The position numbers and the translations under genes were made by a program. A DNA stretch of 64,000 bases from Oceanisphaera marina (GTDB lineage Bacteria; Pseudomonadota; Gammaproteobacteria; Enterobacterales; Aeromonadaceae), in contig NZ_BMKE01000011.1 of NCBI RefSeq assembly GCF_014643915.1, forward strand, positions 46,179 through 110,178. Reading direction: 5' to 3'. The number at the start of each line of letters is the position of its first letter. Position 1 is the stretch's first letter. Under the pieces are notes generated by a model that was given only the letters and a program-made list of their open reading frames with translations, did not search any database and had not been told where the DNA came from. Below, one piece after another: positions 27,331 to 37,413 of the stretch.

Positions 27331-27499
27331 ATTGTGGATCCTTTTGGTGCGTTTGGCTGTGACGCAAGATCATCATGGTGCATTAGGGGCCACTTGGAAA
27401 GCTAGCCTGCAGTTATTTTCAATACTTCTAGGTAGATCCGCAGTGGCCGAGTAAAATGACCGACGATTTTTTATCCACCCCCGGTATTTTGAGGCAGGA

Positions 27500-29326
27500 A
27501 TGTTAGAAAACTTACGTAATATCGCAATCATCGCTCACGTTGACCATGGCAAGACCACCCTGGTGGACAAGCTGCTGCAACAGTCCGGCACCCTGGAAAG
27601 CCGTGGCGAAGCGGAAGAGCGAGTCATGGATTCCAACGACATAGAGCGGGAGCGCGGCATTACCATTCTTGCCAAGAACACCGCTATTCGCTGGACTTCT
27701 CCGGACGCACAAGAATACCGCATCAACATCGTAGACACCCCAGGACACGCCGACTTCGGTGGTGAAGTGGAACGTGTTATGTCCATGGTTGACTCGGTAT
27801 TGCTGCTGGTTGATGCCCAGGAAGGCCCTATGCCACAAACGCGTTTTGTAACCCAAAAAGCGTTTGCCCAAGGCCTGAAGCCTATCGTTATCATCAACAA
27901 GGTCGACAAGCCAGGCGCGCGTCCTGACTGGGTACTGGACCAGATTTTTGATTTGTTCGATAACCTGGGTGCGACCGACGACCAGCTGGACTTCCAGGTG
28001 ATTTATGCTTCCGGCATCAACGGCTGGGCCTCCCTGGATGTGGATGCACCAGAGCCAGACATGACTGCGCTGTTCCAGACTATCGTCGATCAGGTACCGG
28101 TACCCGACGCCGATCTGGACGGTCCGCTGCAGATGCAGATCTCCCAGCTGGATTACTCCTCTTATGTCGGTGTTATCGGCATCGGCCGTATCAAGCGCGG
28201 TACCGTTCGCGTTAACCAGCAGGTGACCGTAGTGGGCGCCGATGGCAGCACCCGTAACGGTAAAGTGGGCATGGTAATGGGCTATCTTGGCCTGCAGCGC
28301 ACCGAAGCCACCGAAGGTAACGCCGGTGACATCGTGGCCGTGACCGGCCTGGGCGAGCTGAAAATCTCCGACACCATCTGTGCACAAGGTTCAGTAGAAG
28401 CGCTGCCGCCATTGTCTGTAGATGAGCCTACCGTGACCATGACCTTCCAGGTCAACAACTCACCGTTTGCCGGTCAGGACGGCAAGTATGTTACTTCTCG
28501 TAACATCATGGAACGTCTGACGTCCGAGCTGGTGCACAACGTGGCATTGCGTGTAGAACAAGGCGTCGATCCGGACAAATTCCGCGTATCGGGCCGTGGT
28601 GAACTGCACCTGGGCATCCTGATCGAAAACATGCGTCGTGAAGGTTACGAGCTGGCGGTATCTCGTCCGGAAGTTATCTTGAAAACAGAAGATGGCGTCA
28701 AGATGGAACCGTTCGAGAACTTGACCGTCGACGTGGAAGAAGAGCACCAGGGCTCCATCATGGAGAAGCTGGGTGAGCGTAAAGGCGAAATGACCGACAT
28801 GGTGCCAGATGGCAAAGGCCGTGTACGTATCGACTTTATTATCCCGGCCCGTGGTCTGATCGGCTTCCAGACCGAGTTCATGACGCTGACTTCTGGCTCC
28901 GGTCTGATGAACCACAGCTTCGATCATTACGGTCCTCATAAAGGCGGTACTATCGGTGCTCGTACCAACGGCGTACTGATTTCCAACGCCAAGGGCAAGG
29001 CATCTGCCTACTCGCTGTTCAACATCCAGGAACGTGGCCGTCTGTTTATCGATCATGCCACCGAAGTATACGAAGGTATGGTGATTGGTATTCACAGCCG
29101 TGCCAACGACCTGACCGTTAACTGCATCAAGGGCAAGCAGCTGACCAACGTTCGTGCTTCCGGTACCGATGAAGCGCTGACCCTGGTTACGCCGATCAAG
29201 ATGACCCTGGAGCAGTCACTGGAATTTATCAGTGACGACGAGCTGGTTGAAGTGACGCCGAACCACCTGCGTATTCGCAAGCGTGCTCTGACCGAAAACG
29301 AACGTAAGCGTGCCAGCCGCGATTAA
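27500..29326 (+). CDS. typA: Translational GTPase TypA/BipA
   Basis: 608 residues, one more than E. coli BipA. G1 [15 protein letters not shown], the switch motif RERGITI, G3 [12 protein letters not shown] and G4 NKVDKP are intact. The elongation-factor-like domains III and V and the BipA-specific C-terminal domain follow. It is a ribosome-associated GTPase needed for 50S assembly at low temperature and under stress. It starts 386 bases from the divergent glnA start; the ATG at 27500 is preceded by GGCAGGA. A strong terminator follows. Confidence 0.97.
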   Translation: MLENLRNIAIIAHVDHGKTTLVDKLLQQSGTLESRGEAEERVMDSNDIERERGITILAKNTAIRWTSPDAQEYRINIVDTPGHADFGGEVERVMSMVDSVLLLVDAQEGPMPQTRFVTQKAFAQGLKPIVIINKVDKPGARPDWVLDQIFDLFDNLGATDDQLDFQVIYASGINGWASLDVDAPEPDMTALFQTIVDQVPVPDADLDGPLQMQISQLDYSSYVGVIGIGRIKRGTVRVNQQVTVVGADGSTRNGKVGMVMGYLGLQRTEATEGNAGDIVAVTGLGELKISDTICAQGSVEALPPLSVDEPTVTMTFQVNNSPFAGQDGKYVTSRNIMERLTSELVHNVALRVEQGVDPDKFRVSGRGELHLGILIENMRREGYELAVSRPEVILKTEDGVKMEPFENLTVDVEEEHQGSIMEKLGERKGEMTDMVPDGKGRVRIDFIIPARGLIGFQTEFMTLTSGSGLMNHSFDHYGPHKGGTIGARTNGVLISNAKGKASAYSLFNIQERGRLFIDHATEVYEGMVIGIHSRANDLTVNCIKGKQLTNVRASGTDEALTLVTPIKMTLEQSLEFISDDELVEVTPNHLRIRKRALTENERKRASRD

Positions 29327-29349
29327 TTCCGATTCGCCAAGCTAACGAG

Positions 29350-29377
29350 AAAGGGCGCCTCAGGGCGCCCTTTTTTT
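29350..29377 (+). terminator. Rho-independent terminator of typA
   Basis: AAAGGGCGCC (29350-29359), loop TCAG, GGCGCCCTTT (29364-29373) and continuing T-run to 29377. Perfect stem. Confidence 0.93.
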
Positions 29378-29523
29378 GATCTGTGGGCAGGATTCTGTCT
29401 TGATCGCACGTCGGGCTTTTACTGTTTCTGTGAGCCAGGTTGATGCCCGAAACATATCCGACTGGCACTGTATGAGGTTAATTTGCCACAATAAGAAACA
29501 TTTATGGATGAATTGAGGTCCTC

Positions 29524-30423
29524 ATGAATCAGGCTATCGCGCAGATTGCTCATCGGCTGCATTTTATTCGCGAGCATGGTCGGGATTTTGTCGGCTTTCT
29601 GCTGACGCGAATACAAAACGATCGACTCAAGGTGACGGCGGGTTACCTGGCTTATATCACTCTGCTGTCGCTGGTGCCCATGCTGGCGGTGGTGTTTGCC
29701 ATGATGTCGGCTTTCCCCATGTTTGCGGAACTCAGGGAAACCATTCAGAACTTCGTGTTTACCAATTTTGTGCCTGCCGCTGGCGATGTGGTGCAGGAAA
29801 AAATTCAAAGCTTTGTCAATAATGCCTCCAAAACCACGGCGGTAGGGGTGGCGGCACTGGCATTTACCGCCATGTTATTGATTTCTGCCATCGATCAGAA
29901 CTTCAATTACATCTGGCGGGTGTCCGAAAAGCGGCGGGTGTCGGTGGCCTTTGCCACTTACTGGATGATCTTGACCCTGGGGCCGATACTGGTGGGTGCC
30001 AGCCTGGTGCTGACCTCTTACATTACTACCATTCAGGTATTTGAGAATGACGTACTGGGGCTGGGTGAACAGCTGTTATCCATCTTTCCCTTTATACTCT
30101 CTACCTTGATGTTTGTTGTTTTTTATATGGTGGTGCCCAATACCCGGGTTCGCTTTAGCCATGCTATCTGCGGTGCCCTGGTTGCAGGGCTATTATTTGA
30201 AATAGCGAAGCGAGCCTTTGCGTTTTATATTGTGCAGTTTCCATCCTACGAAGCCATTTACGGTACCCTGGCGACGATACCTATTATATTTATCTGGGTG
30301 TACCTCAGCTGGATGGTCGCGCTGCTGGGAGCCGAAATAACCGCAGGGTTGGGCGAGTACGAGCGCCTGCGTGGCGAACGCTTTGAAGATATGAATCCCG
30401 ATGCCGATGAGGAGATAGATTAA
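29524..30423 (+). CDS. yihY: YihY/BrkB-family inner membrane protein
   Basis: 299 residues with six hydrophobic segments and the family motifs VTAGYLAYITLLSLVPMLAV (residues 38-57) and VPNTRVRFSHAICGALVAGLLFEIAKRAF. E. coli yihY was once called ribonuclease BN by mistake; the protein is a membrane protein of unclear role. The gene order typA-yihY-dtd-yiiD matches E. coli. The acidic C-terminal tail (DMNPDADEEID) is followed by an overlap with pip (TAATG). Confidence 0.9.
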   Translation: MNQAIAQIAHRLHFIREHGRDFVGFLLTRIQNDRLKVTAGYLAYITLLSLVPMLAVVFAMMSAFPMFAELRETIQNFVFTNFVPAAGDVVQEKIQSFVNNASKTTAVGVAALAFTAMLLISAIDQNFNYIWRVSEKRRVSVAFATYWMILTLGPILVGASLVLTSYITTIQVFENDVLGLGEQLLSIFPFILSTLMFVVFYMVVPNTRVRFSHAICGALVAGLLFEIAKRAFAFYIVQFPSYEAIYGTLATIPIIFIWVYLSWMVALLGAEITAGLGEYERLRGERFEDMNPDADEEID

Positions 30424-31382
30424 TGAGAACCCTGTATCCCAGTATTGGTGCTTATCAGCAGCAGTGGTTATCGGTAACGGAACGCCATCGTCTGTATGTG
30501 GAAGAAAGCGGCAACCCGCTGGGCATTCCCGTTATCCTGCTTCATGGCGGACCAGGAGCGGGCATCAGTGATGAACACAGGCGTTTTTTCGATCCCGAAT
30601 GCTATCGCATTATCCTCTTCGACCAGCGGGGCGCCGGCCAGTCGGAACCTCATGCCGAGCTCGCCGATAACCATACCCAGGCGCTGATTGCGGATATGGA
30701 ACAGATCCGCGAGACCCTGGGTGTGGAATCCTGGCTGGTATTTGGCGGCTCCTGGGGGTCCACCCTGGCGCTGTGCTATGCCATTGAGCATAGCGAGCGG
30801 GTGCGTGGCTTGGTGCTGCGCGGCCTGTTTCTGGCCCGACAGCAAGATTTGCACTGGCTGTATCAGCCCGATGGGGGGGCGGCTCAGCTGTTTCCCGATT
30901 ACTATCAGGACTTCATCGCCCCGCTGGAGGGGGATACCCGGCACCTGCTGACCCATTATTATCGTCTGCTGACCAGCAATAACGAACTGGCGCGGCTGAA
31001 TGCGGCTCGGGCCTGGGCTATTTGGGAAGGACGCATTTCTACCTTGCTACCCAGAGTCGATGCCCAGGAGCATTATGGCGAAGCCCATGCTGCTCTGGCG
31101 TTGGCGAGAATAGAATGTCATTACTTTATAAATAATTGCTTTATAGACGAAAACTATATTATTCGTCAGCTTGGCAAGTTGCGTCATCTGCCCGCGATTC
31201 TGGTACATGGTCGATACGATGCTATTTGCAAACCTGCGGCCGCCACCGATCTGGCGACGCACTGGCCCGAATTAATGTTGCAAATTGTACCGGGAGCCGG
31301 ACATTCCGCCTTCGAACCGAGTATTATAGATGCGCTGATCAAGGCGACCGATTACATGGCAAAGGAGCTGACGCAATCATGA
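30423..31382 (+). CDS. pip: Proline iminopeptidase (prolyl aminopeptidase, S33)
   Basis: 319-residue alpha/beta-hydrolase. Oxyanion region LLHGGPGAG, nucleophile Ser110 in [10 protein letters not shown], catalytic Asp266 (GRYDAICKP) and His294 (GAGHSAFE) form a complete triad in family positions. It removes N-terminal proline from peptides in the cytoplasm. The gene is inserted between yihY and dtd relative to E. coli, and it overlaps both (TAATG upstream, ATGA downstream), so it is firmly part of this operon. Confidence 0.94.
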   Translation: MRTLYPSIGAYQQQWLSVTERHRLYVEESGNPLGIPVILLHGGPGAGISDEHRRFFDPECYRIILFDQRGAGQSEPHAELADNHTQALIADMEQIRETLGVESWLVFGGSWGSTLALCYAIEHSERVRGLVLRGLFLARQQDLHWLYQPDGGAAQLFPDYYQDFIAPLEGDTRHLLTHYYRLLTSNNELARLNAARAWAIWEGRISTLLPRVDAQEHYGEAHAALALARIECHYFINNCFIDENYIIRQLGKLRHLPAILVHGRYDAICKPAAATDLATHWPELMLQIVPGAGHSAFEPSIIDALIKATDYMAKELTQS

Positions 31383-31816
31383 TAGCGCTGATTCAGCGAG
31401 TCAGTTCGGCGTCGGTCATGGTCAATGATGAAACAGTGGGTGCCATTGGCCCGGGCCTGTTGGTGCTGCTGGGCGTAGAGCGTAACGACCAGCAGGCCAA
31501 TGCCGACAAACTACTGCGCAAGGTGCTTGGCTATCGGGTGTTCAGTGACGAGGCCGGCAAGATGAACCTGAATGTGGTACAGGCGGGAGGCAGCTTGTTG
31601 GTAGTATCACAATTCACGCTGGTTGCCGACACCAACAGTGGTTTGCGGCCCAGTTTTTCGGGTGGTGCCAGCCCTGCCGATGCCGACACCTGGTATCGAT
31701 ATTTTGTGTCGGCGGCGCAGCGGCAGGGAGTCACGACGGCAACCGGGCGTTTTGCTGCCGATATGCAGGTGAGCCTGGTTAACGACGGTCCGGTTACCTT
31801 CTGGCTGCAAGCCTGA
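31379..31816 (+). CDS. dtd: D-aminoacyl-tRNA deacylase Dtd
   Basis: 145 residues, exactly the E. coli Dtd length. Signature motifs SQFTL (in [12 protein letters not shown]), the SGLRPSF region and the C-terminal GPVT motif form the D-chirality proofreading site. It hydrolyses D-amino acids and glycine mischarged on tRNA. ATG at 31379 overlaps the pip stop by 4 bases. Confidence 0.95.
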   Translation: MIALIQRVSSASVMVNDETVGAIGPGLLVLLGVERNDQQANADKLLRKVLGYRVFSDEAGKMNLNVVQAGGSLLVVSQFTLVADTNSGLRPSFSGGASPADADTWYRYFVSAAQRQGVTTATGRFAADMQVSLVNDGPVTFWLQA

Positions 31817-31912
31817 TCTAACGTCGCCATTCAACAGATCCCAGCCATAACGCCTATTTGTCTGTTCTCACAAGAGGGCAGACCCTTTAAATAATGTTAA
31901 CAGGAGCAGGCC

Positions 31913-32803
31913 ATGTACCGTGTGGTCACCCCGCAAACGGAAGCGGAACTCGAATCTTACTATCAACTGCGTTGGCAACTGCTGCGCAAGCCCTGGCAGC
32001 AACCCAGGGGCTCGGAACGAGACGAGTTTGATGAATATGCCCTGCATCGCATGATGGTGGATAACACCGGCAACCTGGTCGCCGTCGGGCGCCTGTATGT
32101 GAGCGGCGATGAAGCGCAAATTCGTTTCATGGCGGTGGTGCCCGACTGCCGGGATCGTGGACTGGGTACGCGTATGGTGCAGGCACTCGAGCAGGTCGCA
32201 CGCCAGCAAGGGGCGCGGCGACTGGTCATGAATGCCCGGGAAGAGGCGGTATCCTTTTATGGCCGCTGTGGTTTTACGGTGGTGGGCGAAGGCCCCATCA
32301 GCTTCGGCAAAATCCCCCATCGGCAAATGATCAAGGCGTTGACCTCCATCCACCAGATTCGTCATTGCCCCGAATTGTGTGATGATTTGCAGCGTAGCTG
32401 GCACAGACGTATTCCCATCAGCGAAAAAATGGGCATCAAGATTATTCAATACACCGGCAGTCGCTTCAAAACCAAGGGTAATCTGACCGCCAACCTCAAT
32501 ATGCACGAGTCCATGTTTGCGGGCAGTATTTACAGCCAGTGCGTGCTGACCGGCTGGGGCTTGATCTGGCTGCAAATGCAGGAATTCGGGCTGAATGGCG
32601 ACATAGTGCAGGGCAGTGGTGACATCAAGTACCTAACTCCGGTGTGGGACGAACCCACCGCCGAAGTGCAGGGGCGATTACGCGAGCAATTATTGCCGCT
32701 GCAAGCCGGTGAACGGGTGCGCATAGACCTTGAAGTGATTCTGTACAGCGGCGAACAAAAGGCGGCCATCTTTAACAGCCGTTACGTTATTTTGCCGCAC
32801 TGA
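31913..32803 (+). CDS. yiiD: GNAT acetyltransferase-thioesterase fusion protein (YiiD family)
   Basis: 296 residues in two parts. An N-terminal GNAT domain (about 1-145) has the acetyl-CoA motif RDRGLGTRMV. A C-terminal hot-dog-fold thioesterase-like domain (about 150-296) contains LFAGS-like FAGSIYSQCVLTGWGLIW. It is similar throughout to E. coli YiiD, which has been renamed FabY for a role in fatty-acid initiation, and occupies the same position after dtd. RBS AGGAGCAG lies upstream of ATG 31913. The exact reaction here is inferred from homology only. Confidence 0.88.
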   Translation: MYRVVTPQTEAELESYYQLRWQLLRKPWQQPRGSERDEFDEYALHRMMVDNTGNLVAVGRLYVSGDEAQIRFMAVVPDCRDRGLGTRMVQALEQVARQQGARRLVMNAREEAVSFYGRCGFTVVGEGPISFGKIPHRQMIKALTSIHQIRHCPELCDDLQRSWHRRIPISEKMGIKIIQYTGSRFKTKGNLTANLNMHESMFAGSIYSQCVLTGWGLIWLQMQEFGLNGDIVQGSGDIKYLTPVWDEPTAEVQGRLREQLLPLQAGERVRIDLEVILYSGEQKAAIFNSRYVILPH

Positions 32804-32826
32804 GGCCCTTCGGGCTGCGGCCTTTT
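32803..32826 (+). terminator. Probable terminator of yiiD
   Basis: AGGCC (32803-32807) pairs with GGCCT (32819-32823), with an alternative inner GCCC-TTC-GGGC hairpin, followed by TTTT. It overlaps the yiiD stop codon. Confidence 0.5.
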
Positions 32827-32829
32827 GCA

Positions 32830-32849
32830 AGGTCGATTGCAATCGACCT
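32830..32849. repeat. Perfect 20-bp intergenic palindrome
   Basis: AGGTCGATTGCAATCGACCT is fully self-complementary and lies between the convergent yiiD and AsmA-family genes. It could be a REP-like unit or part of a bidirectional terminator; no second copy was noticed in the window. Confidence 0.7.
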
Positions 32850-32869
32850 ACCACACCTTAATGTTGCGC

Positions 32870-34915
32870 TTAGCGCTCGGCGCTGCTCCCATCACCCAGC
32901 TTGCGTACCGCGTCTATCAGGCGGCCGGGCAGGCCGGCGTCGGGGTAAGGCACGGCCCCCTGATACCAGGGCTTGCAGGGCGTAGCGAGCCTGGGTTGCT
33001 GCAAGGTGAGGCTGGGGGCGCGCCAGGTGTCGGCAAGATGGACTGCCAGCTCGCGGCAGCCCTGATCGTTAATGACGCCCAACTGCAGCTGCCAGCCCCC
33101 GGCAAAATCCAGGTCACCACGCAGGGCAAGCAGGTGACGCACACTTTGCACTGCACTGCCGTCAAGCTGCCAGCGACCCTGGTTCACCGGCCCGGCCAGT
33201 TTTGCCTGATAGATAAAACCATCACTCTGGTTAAGGTCCAGCGCCGCCAAAGCGGGATCGACGGCTTTGGCGCGACGATAATCTTCGGCCAGCCGGGTTT
33301 TCAGCCAGGTATCCAGGCCGACTTTTTCAATAAAGATATCCCGGCCGTCTATCGATAACTGTCCCTGCCAGCTGTTGGCCTGTTGCAGCTCGCCACTGAG
33401 AGCGGCATTAATATCAACAGTACCGGAAAACCCACGATCGCCCTGTAACCAACGGCTCAGCGGCCTTAAGGCCAGTGACTGTCCTTCCAGTCGTACTTTG
33501 CCAAGGTAGGGCGGGTAGCGGCCAATGTGACCGCTCACCGACAGCTGGCCATCCAATGCTTCTGTAGTCAGTTGCTCTATGGTCAGATCCGTATCATTCA
33601 GGCGAGCCTTGGCCTGGCCCTGGCGTGCAATCAGGCTGTTAAAGGCCACTTCATCCCAGCGGGCTTCCAGCCGGGCCTGTTCGCTTAACGGGCGCCACTG
33701 CCCGGCAGACCAGGCCAGGTCTGCCACAAACAGTTTTCCGCCCAATATCGATAACGGCAGGGCGTCGTCCAGAGAGAGCAGCTCAGCCTGACTGATATTG
33801 AGTTTATGAAGGCGCACATCGGGCGTGGGCCAATACAAATCAGGCAGCCAGACAAATTTGTTGCCCTGCAACTCCAGTGTGTCTATGTCTAACCGAGCCT
33901 GCTGAGGAAGCCAGCGCAGTTCGCTGCTAAAGGTGCCCTCATAGGCCTTGCCGTTAAGAGTCAGACCCAGTTGCTCACGGCTGCTCAGCAGCTCGCCACT
34001 GTGTTCACCCAGGCGCAGCCAGTCCAGCACGGCTTCATCGGCGTGCCACTTTCCTCTGGCCTCGGGCAGGCCGCCTGCCTGCCATTCCAGATAACGAAGC
34101 TCGCCCTTGATGCCGTTACTGGTCAGCCCGGGGCTGGTAATGCTTACCTCTTCAAGCTGGGCGCGATTGAGCAGCAGCGTCCAGCCGGAGGCCAGCTGCG
34201 GTAATTGATCGAATTGCAGTCGGTTATGGCTAAAAGAGGGGGCATTCAGGGTGACTTCCTGCCCGGGGAGGTCGAACGTCAAGCCGCCGTCAAACAGGCC
34301 GTCGAACAGTCGACTTTGCAGGCGTGTCAGTTGCAGTTGTTGGCGTGCAAGCTGGCCATTGAAGGTCAGTTGCGCCATGGCCAGGTTGGGGTGAGTCAGC
34401 TGTCGCAGCTGGCCGTTCAGGGTAAAATCAGACCACCACTGCCAGTTGCCCTCGCGTCTGGGTTGCCAGTGTCTTATGGTGAGGTCGGCCCCTTTGGCCT
34501 CCCAGCCTTGCCAGCTGAGGCTGACGTTTTTGCTGTTCAGTTCATCGACGGTGATATTGGCAAGGTTATCCGGCAACGCCAGCTCGGTGGCGTTATCCAG
34601 CTGTAATTTGGCGTCAATAATATCGAGGGTGGCAATGCGCGTGTGCCCGGACAAGGGCGACAGCGTGGCCAGCTGCACATAGACCTGACGAGCACGAAAC
34701 CACTCCCCCAACTGCACATCCTCGGCCAGCAGGGTGTAGGGATGCAGCGGATTAAACTCCAGATTGCCTACCGTGAGGTTGATGTCGGTGTGCTCGTTCA
34801 GCCAGCCCAGCACCGGCTTTTTCAGCTGGTTGGCATCAAACACACTTAGCAGCAGCCAGCCGGCCAGCAGCAGCACCAATACCAACACCACCAAATATCT
34901 GGCCAGCTTCTTCAT
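32870..34915 (-). CDS. AsmA-family protein (YicH-like)
   Basis: 681 residues. An N-terminal signal anchor (MKKLARYLVVLVLVLLLAGWLLLSVF, residues 1-26) is followed by a long, beta-rich periplasmic body typical of AsmA-type proteins, which are linked to lipid transport between membranes. The N-terminal AsmA motif (KKPVLGWLNEHTDINLTVGNLEFNPLHPYTL) is clear. The E. coli relative yicH also lies near recG, supporting a YicH-like identity; the protein here is longer (about 680 against about 570). ATG at 34915 is preceded by AAAGG; an upstream in-frame start adds 12 residues without a ribosome site. Confidence 0.82.
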   Translation of the reverse strand: MKKLARYLVVLVLVLLLAGWLLLSVFDANQLKKPVLGWLNEHTDINLTVGNLEFNPLHPYTLLAEDVQLGEWFRARQVYVQLATLSPLSGHTRIATLDIIDAKLQLDNATELALPDNLANITVDELNSKNVSLSWQGWEAKGADLTIRHWQPRREGNWQWWSDFTLNGQLRQLTHPNLAMAQLTFNGQLARQQLQLTRLQSRLFDGLFDGGLTFDLPGQEVTLNAPSFSHNRLQFDQLPQLASGWTLLLNRAQLEEVSITSPGLTSNGIKGELRYLEWQAGGLPEARGKWHADEAVLDWLRLGEHSGELLSSREQLGLTLNGKAYEGTFSSELRWLPQQARLDIDTLELQGNKFVWLPDLYWPTPDVRLHKLNISQAELLSLDDALPLSILGGKLFVADLAWSAGQWRPLSEQARLEARWDEVAFNSLIARQGQAKARLNDTDLTIEQLTTEALDGQLSVSGHIGRYPPYLGKVRLEGQSLALRPLSRWLQGDRGFSGTVDINAALSGELQQANSWQGQLSIDGRDIFIEKVGLDTWLKTRLAEDYRRAKAVDPALAALDLNQSDGFIYQAKLAGPVNQGRWQLDGSAVQSVRHLLALRGDLDFAGGWQLQLGVINDQGCRELAVHLADTWRAPSLTLQQPRLATPCKPWYQGAVPYPDAGLPGRLIDAVRKLGDGSSAER

Positions 34916-34972
34916 GAAAATACCTTTAAAGTTCGATCGTTTGCGTAGCAAAAAACCCCTTACAGACTAAAG

Positions 34973-35121
34973 ACTTCTCGCCACGGAATCCACGGAAAGA
35001 AAACACCAAGAGAAAAAGCGGGCGATGTATTGGCAGGATCTTATAAGAAATATGCCTTTTCGTTCTTGTCTTGTGGCTCTTCGTCCGTGGTTTCTGTGGA
35101 TTCCGTGGCAAAAAATGCACT
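34973..35121. repeat. Dispersed repeat element, copy A
   Basis: The ends are an inverted repeat: GCCACGGAATCCAC (34980-34993) and GTGGATTCCGTGGC (35096-35109). Blocks are shared with copy B at 49708-49880, including TTCGTCCGTGGTTTCTGTG (identical 19 bases) and GTGGCAAAAAATGC (14 bases). It lies in the AsmA-recG gap and has no coding capacity of its own. Confidence 0.75.
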
Positions 35122-35182
35122 GTCTCTCGCTTTTATTTTTCTTTAGCCGAGCGTCTGGTGTCGGGCGCTCGGCGCTGTGTTT

Positions 35183-37255
35183 TCAGACTTTGCCGTACTG
35201 ATCCCGCTCGCCCAGCCAGCGGCGAATGAGGGGGGCGACGACGTGCGGGTGTGCGTCTACCAGGTAACGGGCCAGGCGCTGTATTTCGGGCAGTAGATGC
35301 TGATCACGGATCAAATCGGCAATTTTCAGGTCCGCCAGTCCGGTTTGCCGGGTGCCCAGCAGCTCACCGGGACCACGAATTTCCAGATCTTTCTGGGCAA
35401 TAATAAAGCCGTCGTTGGTATCGCGCAGCACGCCCAGGCGCTGGCTGGCAGTCTTGGTGAGAGGGGCGTGATAGAGCAACACGCAGTGGGAGGCCACGGC
35501 GCCACGACCGACGCGGCCACGCAACTGGTGCAGCTGAGCCAGGCCCAGCCGCTCCGGGTTTTCGATAATCATCAAGGAGGCATTGGGCACATCCACGCCC
35601 ACTTCGATGACAGTGGTGGCCACCAGCAAGTCCAGCTTGCCGGCTTTAAAATCCGCCATCACCGCCTGTTTTTCTGCGGCCTTCATGCGACCGTGTACCA
35701 GACCGATCTTGAGCTCAGGCAACTGGGCGGTCAGCTCGGTGGCGGTGTCTTCTGCCGCCTGACACTCCAGCACCTCAGACTCATCAATCAGGGTACATAC
35801 CCAGTAGGCCTGGCGTCCTTGATCGCGGCACACTTCGCGCACGCGGGCGACGATGTCGTCGCGACGGGTATCCGGCATCGCCACCGTGGTGACCGGCGTA
35901 CGCCCCGGGGGCAGCTCGTCAATGATGGAGGTGTCGAGATCCGCGTAGGCGGTCATGGCCAGAGTACGGGGGATAGGCGTGGCGGTCATGATCAATTGGT
36001 GCGGATAAAATGCTCCCTGGCTGCCTTTTTCGCGCAGTGCCAGGCGTTGATGTACCCCAAAGCGGTGTTGCTCATCGATAATCACCAGCTCCAGGGCATT
36101 AAACTGCACCTGTTCCTGAAACAGCGCATGGGTGCCCACTATCATGCCCAGCTCACCACTGGCCAGCCGCTCCAGCTGTTCGGCCCGAGCCTTGCCCTTG
36201 ACCTTGCCCGCCAGCCAGCCCACCTGAATCCCCAAGGGAGCCAGCCAGGCGGCAAAATTATTGGCATGTTGCTCGGCCAGCAATTCGGTGGGGGCCATCA
36301 GTGCCACCTGACCCTGATTGCCGATCACCTGCAAGGCCGCCAGCGCAGCCACCAGGGTTTTACCCGATCCCACATCCCCCTGCACCAGCCGCATCATGGG
36401 TACGTTTTTCTGCAGGTCGGCATTAATGTCTGCCACTACCCGCTGCTGGGCGCCTGTGGGTGAGAAAGGCAACTGTGCCAGAAAATCATCGACTAATGAT
36501 TGTGGGTAGCTCAGGCTACGAGCCTGATGTGCCTGGCTCTGCTCTCTTACCTTGAGCACCGACAGGTTATGGGCCAGCAGCTCTTCCATCACCAGTCGCT
36601 GCTGGGCGGGATGAGTGCCTTGCTCGAGTTCGAACAGCACCACCTCGGCCGGTGGGCGATGCAGTAGTTGCACCGCCTCATTCAAGCCCATTTGCCGGTC
36701 GTACAGGCCGGCGGGTAGCCATTCCTGCAAGGGGGTCTGGCTCAGCAGGGCGAGAGCCTGATCGGTGAGTTGGCGCAGGCTGATTTGGCGCAAGCCTTCG
36801 GTGGCTCCGTAGACGGGAGTGAAGCAGGTTTCGCTGGCAACCGGCTGCTCACCCTGCTGCAGGCTGTATTCCGGGTGGATGATTTCCAGACCGTGCTGAC
36901 CGGGGCGAATTTCACCAAAGGCGCGAATGCGGGTGCCGGCGGTGAGGGTATTCTTTTGTGCGGCCGCAAAGTTGAAAAAGCGCAGCGTCAGGCTGCCGCT
37001 GTCGTCACGGATGCGGCACAGCAGCATGCGTTTGCGACCATAGCTGATATTGCTGTCGACAATCTCGCCGACCACAGACACATGCATGCCCGGCATCAGT
37101 CCGGCAATGGGATAAACCTGGGTGCGATCTTCGTAGCGCAGCGGCAGATGAAACAACAGGTCCTGCACCGTTTCCAGCCCCAGCCGGTGCAGTTTTTCCA
37201 GCATTTTGTCGCCCACGCCCTTGAGCAGACTCAGGGACATTTTGTCCAGATTCAT
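35183..37255 (-). CDS. recG: ATP-dependent DNA helicase RecG
   Basis: 690 residues (E. coli 693). An N-terminal wedge/OB-fold domain (about 1-170) is followed by the helicase core with Walker A GDVGSGKT (293-300), DEQH box (394-397), TATPIPRT (motif III) and GRVGRG (motif VI). It remodels stalled replication forks and Holliday junctions. It stands between the pssA terminator and the AsmA-family gene, both on the same strand, with the repeat element A downstream. Confidence 0.96.
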   Translation of the reverse strand: MNLDKMSLSLLKGVGDKMLEKLHRLGLETVQDLLFHLPLRYEDRTQVYPIAGLMPGMHVSVVGEIVDSNISYGRKRMLLCRIRDDSGSLTLRFFNFAAAQKNTLTAGTRIRAFGEIRPGQHGLEIIHPEYSLQQGEQPVASETCFTPVYGATEGLRQISLRQLTDQALALLSQTPLQEWLPAGLYDRQMGLNEAVQLLHRPPAEVVLFELEQGTHPAQQRLVMEELLAHNLSVLKVREQSQAHQARSLSYPQSLVDDFLAQLPFSPTGAQQRVVADINADLQKNVPMMRLVQGDVGSGKTLVAALAALQVIGNQGQVALMAPTELLAEQHANNFAAWLAPLGIQVGWLAGKVKGKARAEQLERLASGELGMIVGTHALFQEQVQFNALELVIIDEQHRFGVHQRLALREKGSQGAFYPHQLIMTATPIPRTLAMTAYADLDTSIIDELPPGRTPVTTVAMPDTRRDDIVARVREVCRDQGRQAYWVCTLIDESEVLECQAAEDTATELTAQLPELKIGLVHGRMKAAEKQAVMADFKAGKLDLLVATTVIEVGVDVPNASLMIIENPERLGLAQLHQLRGRVGRGAVASHCVLLYHAPLTKTASQRLGVLRDTNDGFIIAQKDLEIRGPGELLGTRQTGLADLKIADLIRDQHLLPEIQRLARYLVDAHPHVVAPLIRRWLGERDQYGKV

Positions 37256-37342
37256 AACGGCCCCACCCTGTAAATATATACAGAGAATAGCAAAGCCGGA
37301 ATTAAAAGGGCAGTAAGAGCAGCGGTACGCGGTAAGTTAAAG

Positions 37343-37371
37343 AAAAACACCGAACTCTGAGAGCTCGGTGT
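37343..37371 (-). terminator. Rho-independent terminator of pssA
   Basis: ACACCGA-a-CTC (37347-37357), loop TGA, GAG-c-TCGGTGT (37361-37371). On the minus strand it is followed by TTTTT, 43 bases after the pssA stop. Confidence 0.82.
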
Positions 37372-37413
37372 CGTTTTGACTGATGGCGTACAGCGTAAAA
37401 CGTACGGCTTTGT

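Noticed and set aside
27245-27454. 69-residue open frame between glnA and typA
   Set aside because: It runs through the NtrC sites and starts in the sigma-54 promoter; no ribosome site.
34926-35120. Short open frame in the gap before recG
   Set aside because: It is the translation of repeat element A; no ribosome site.
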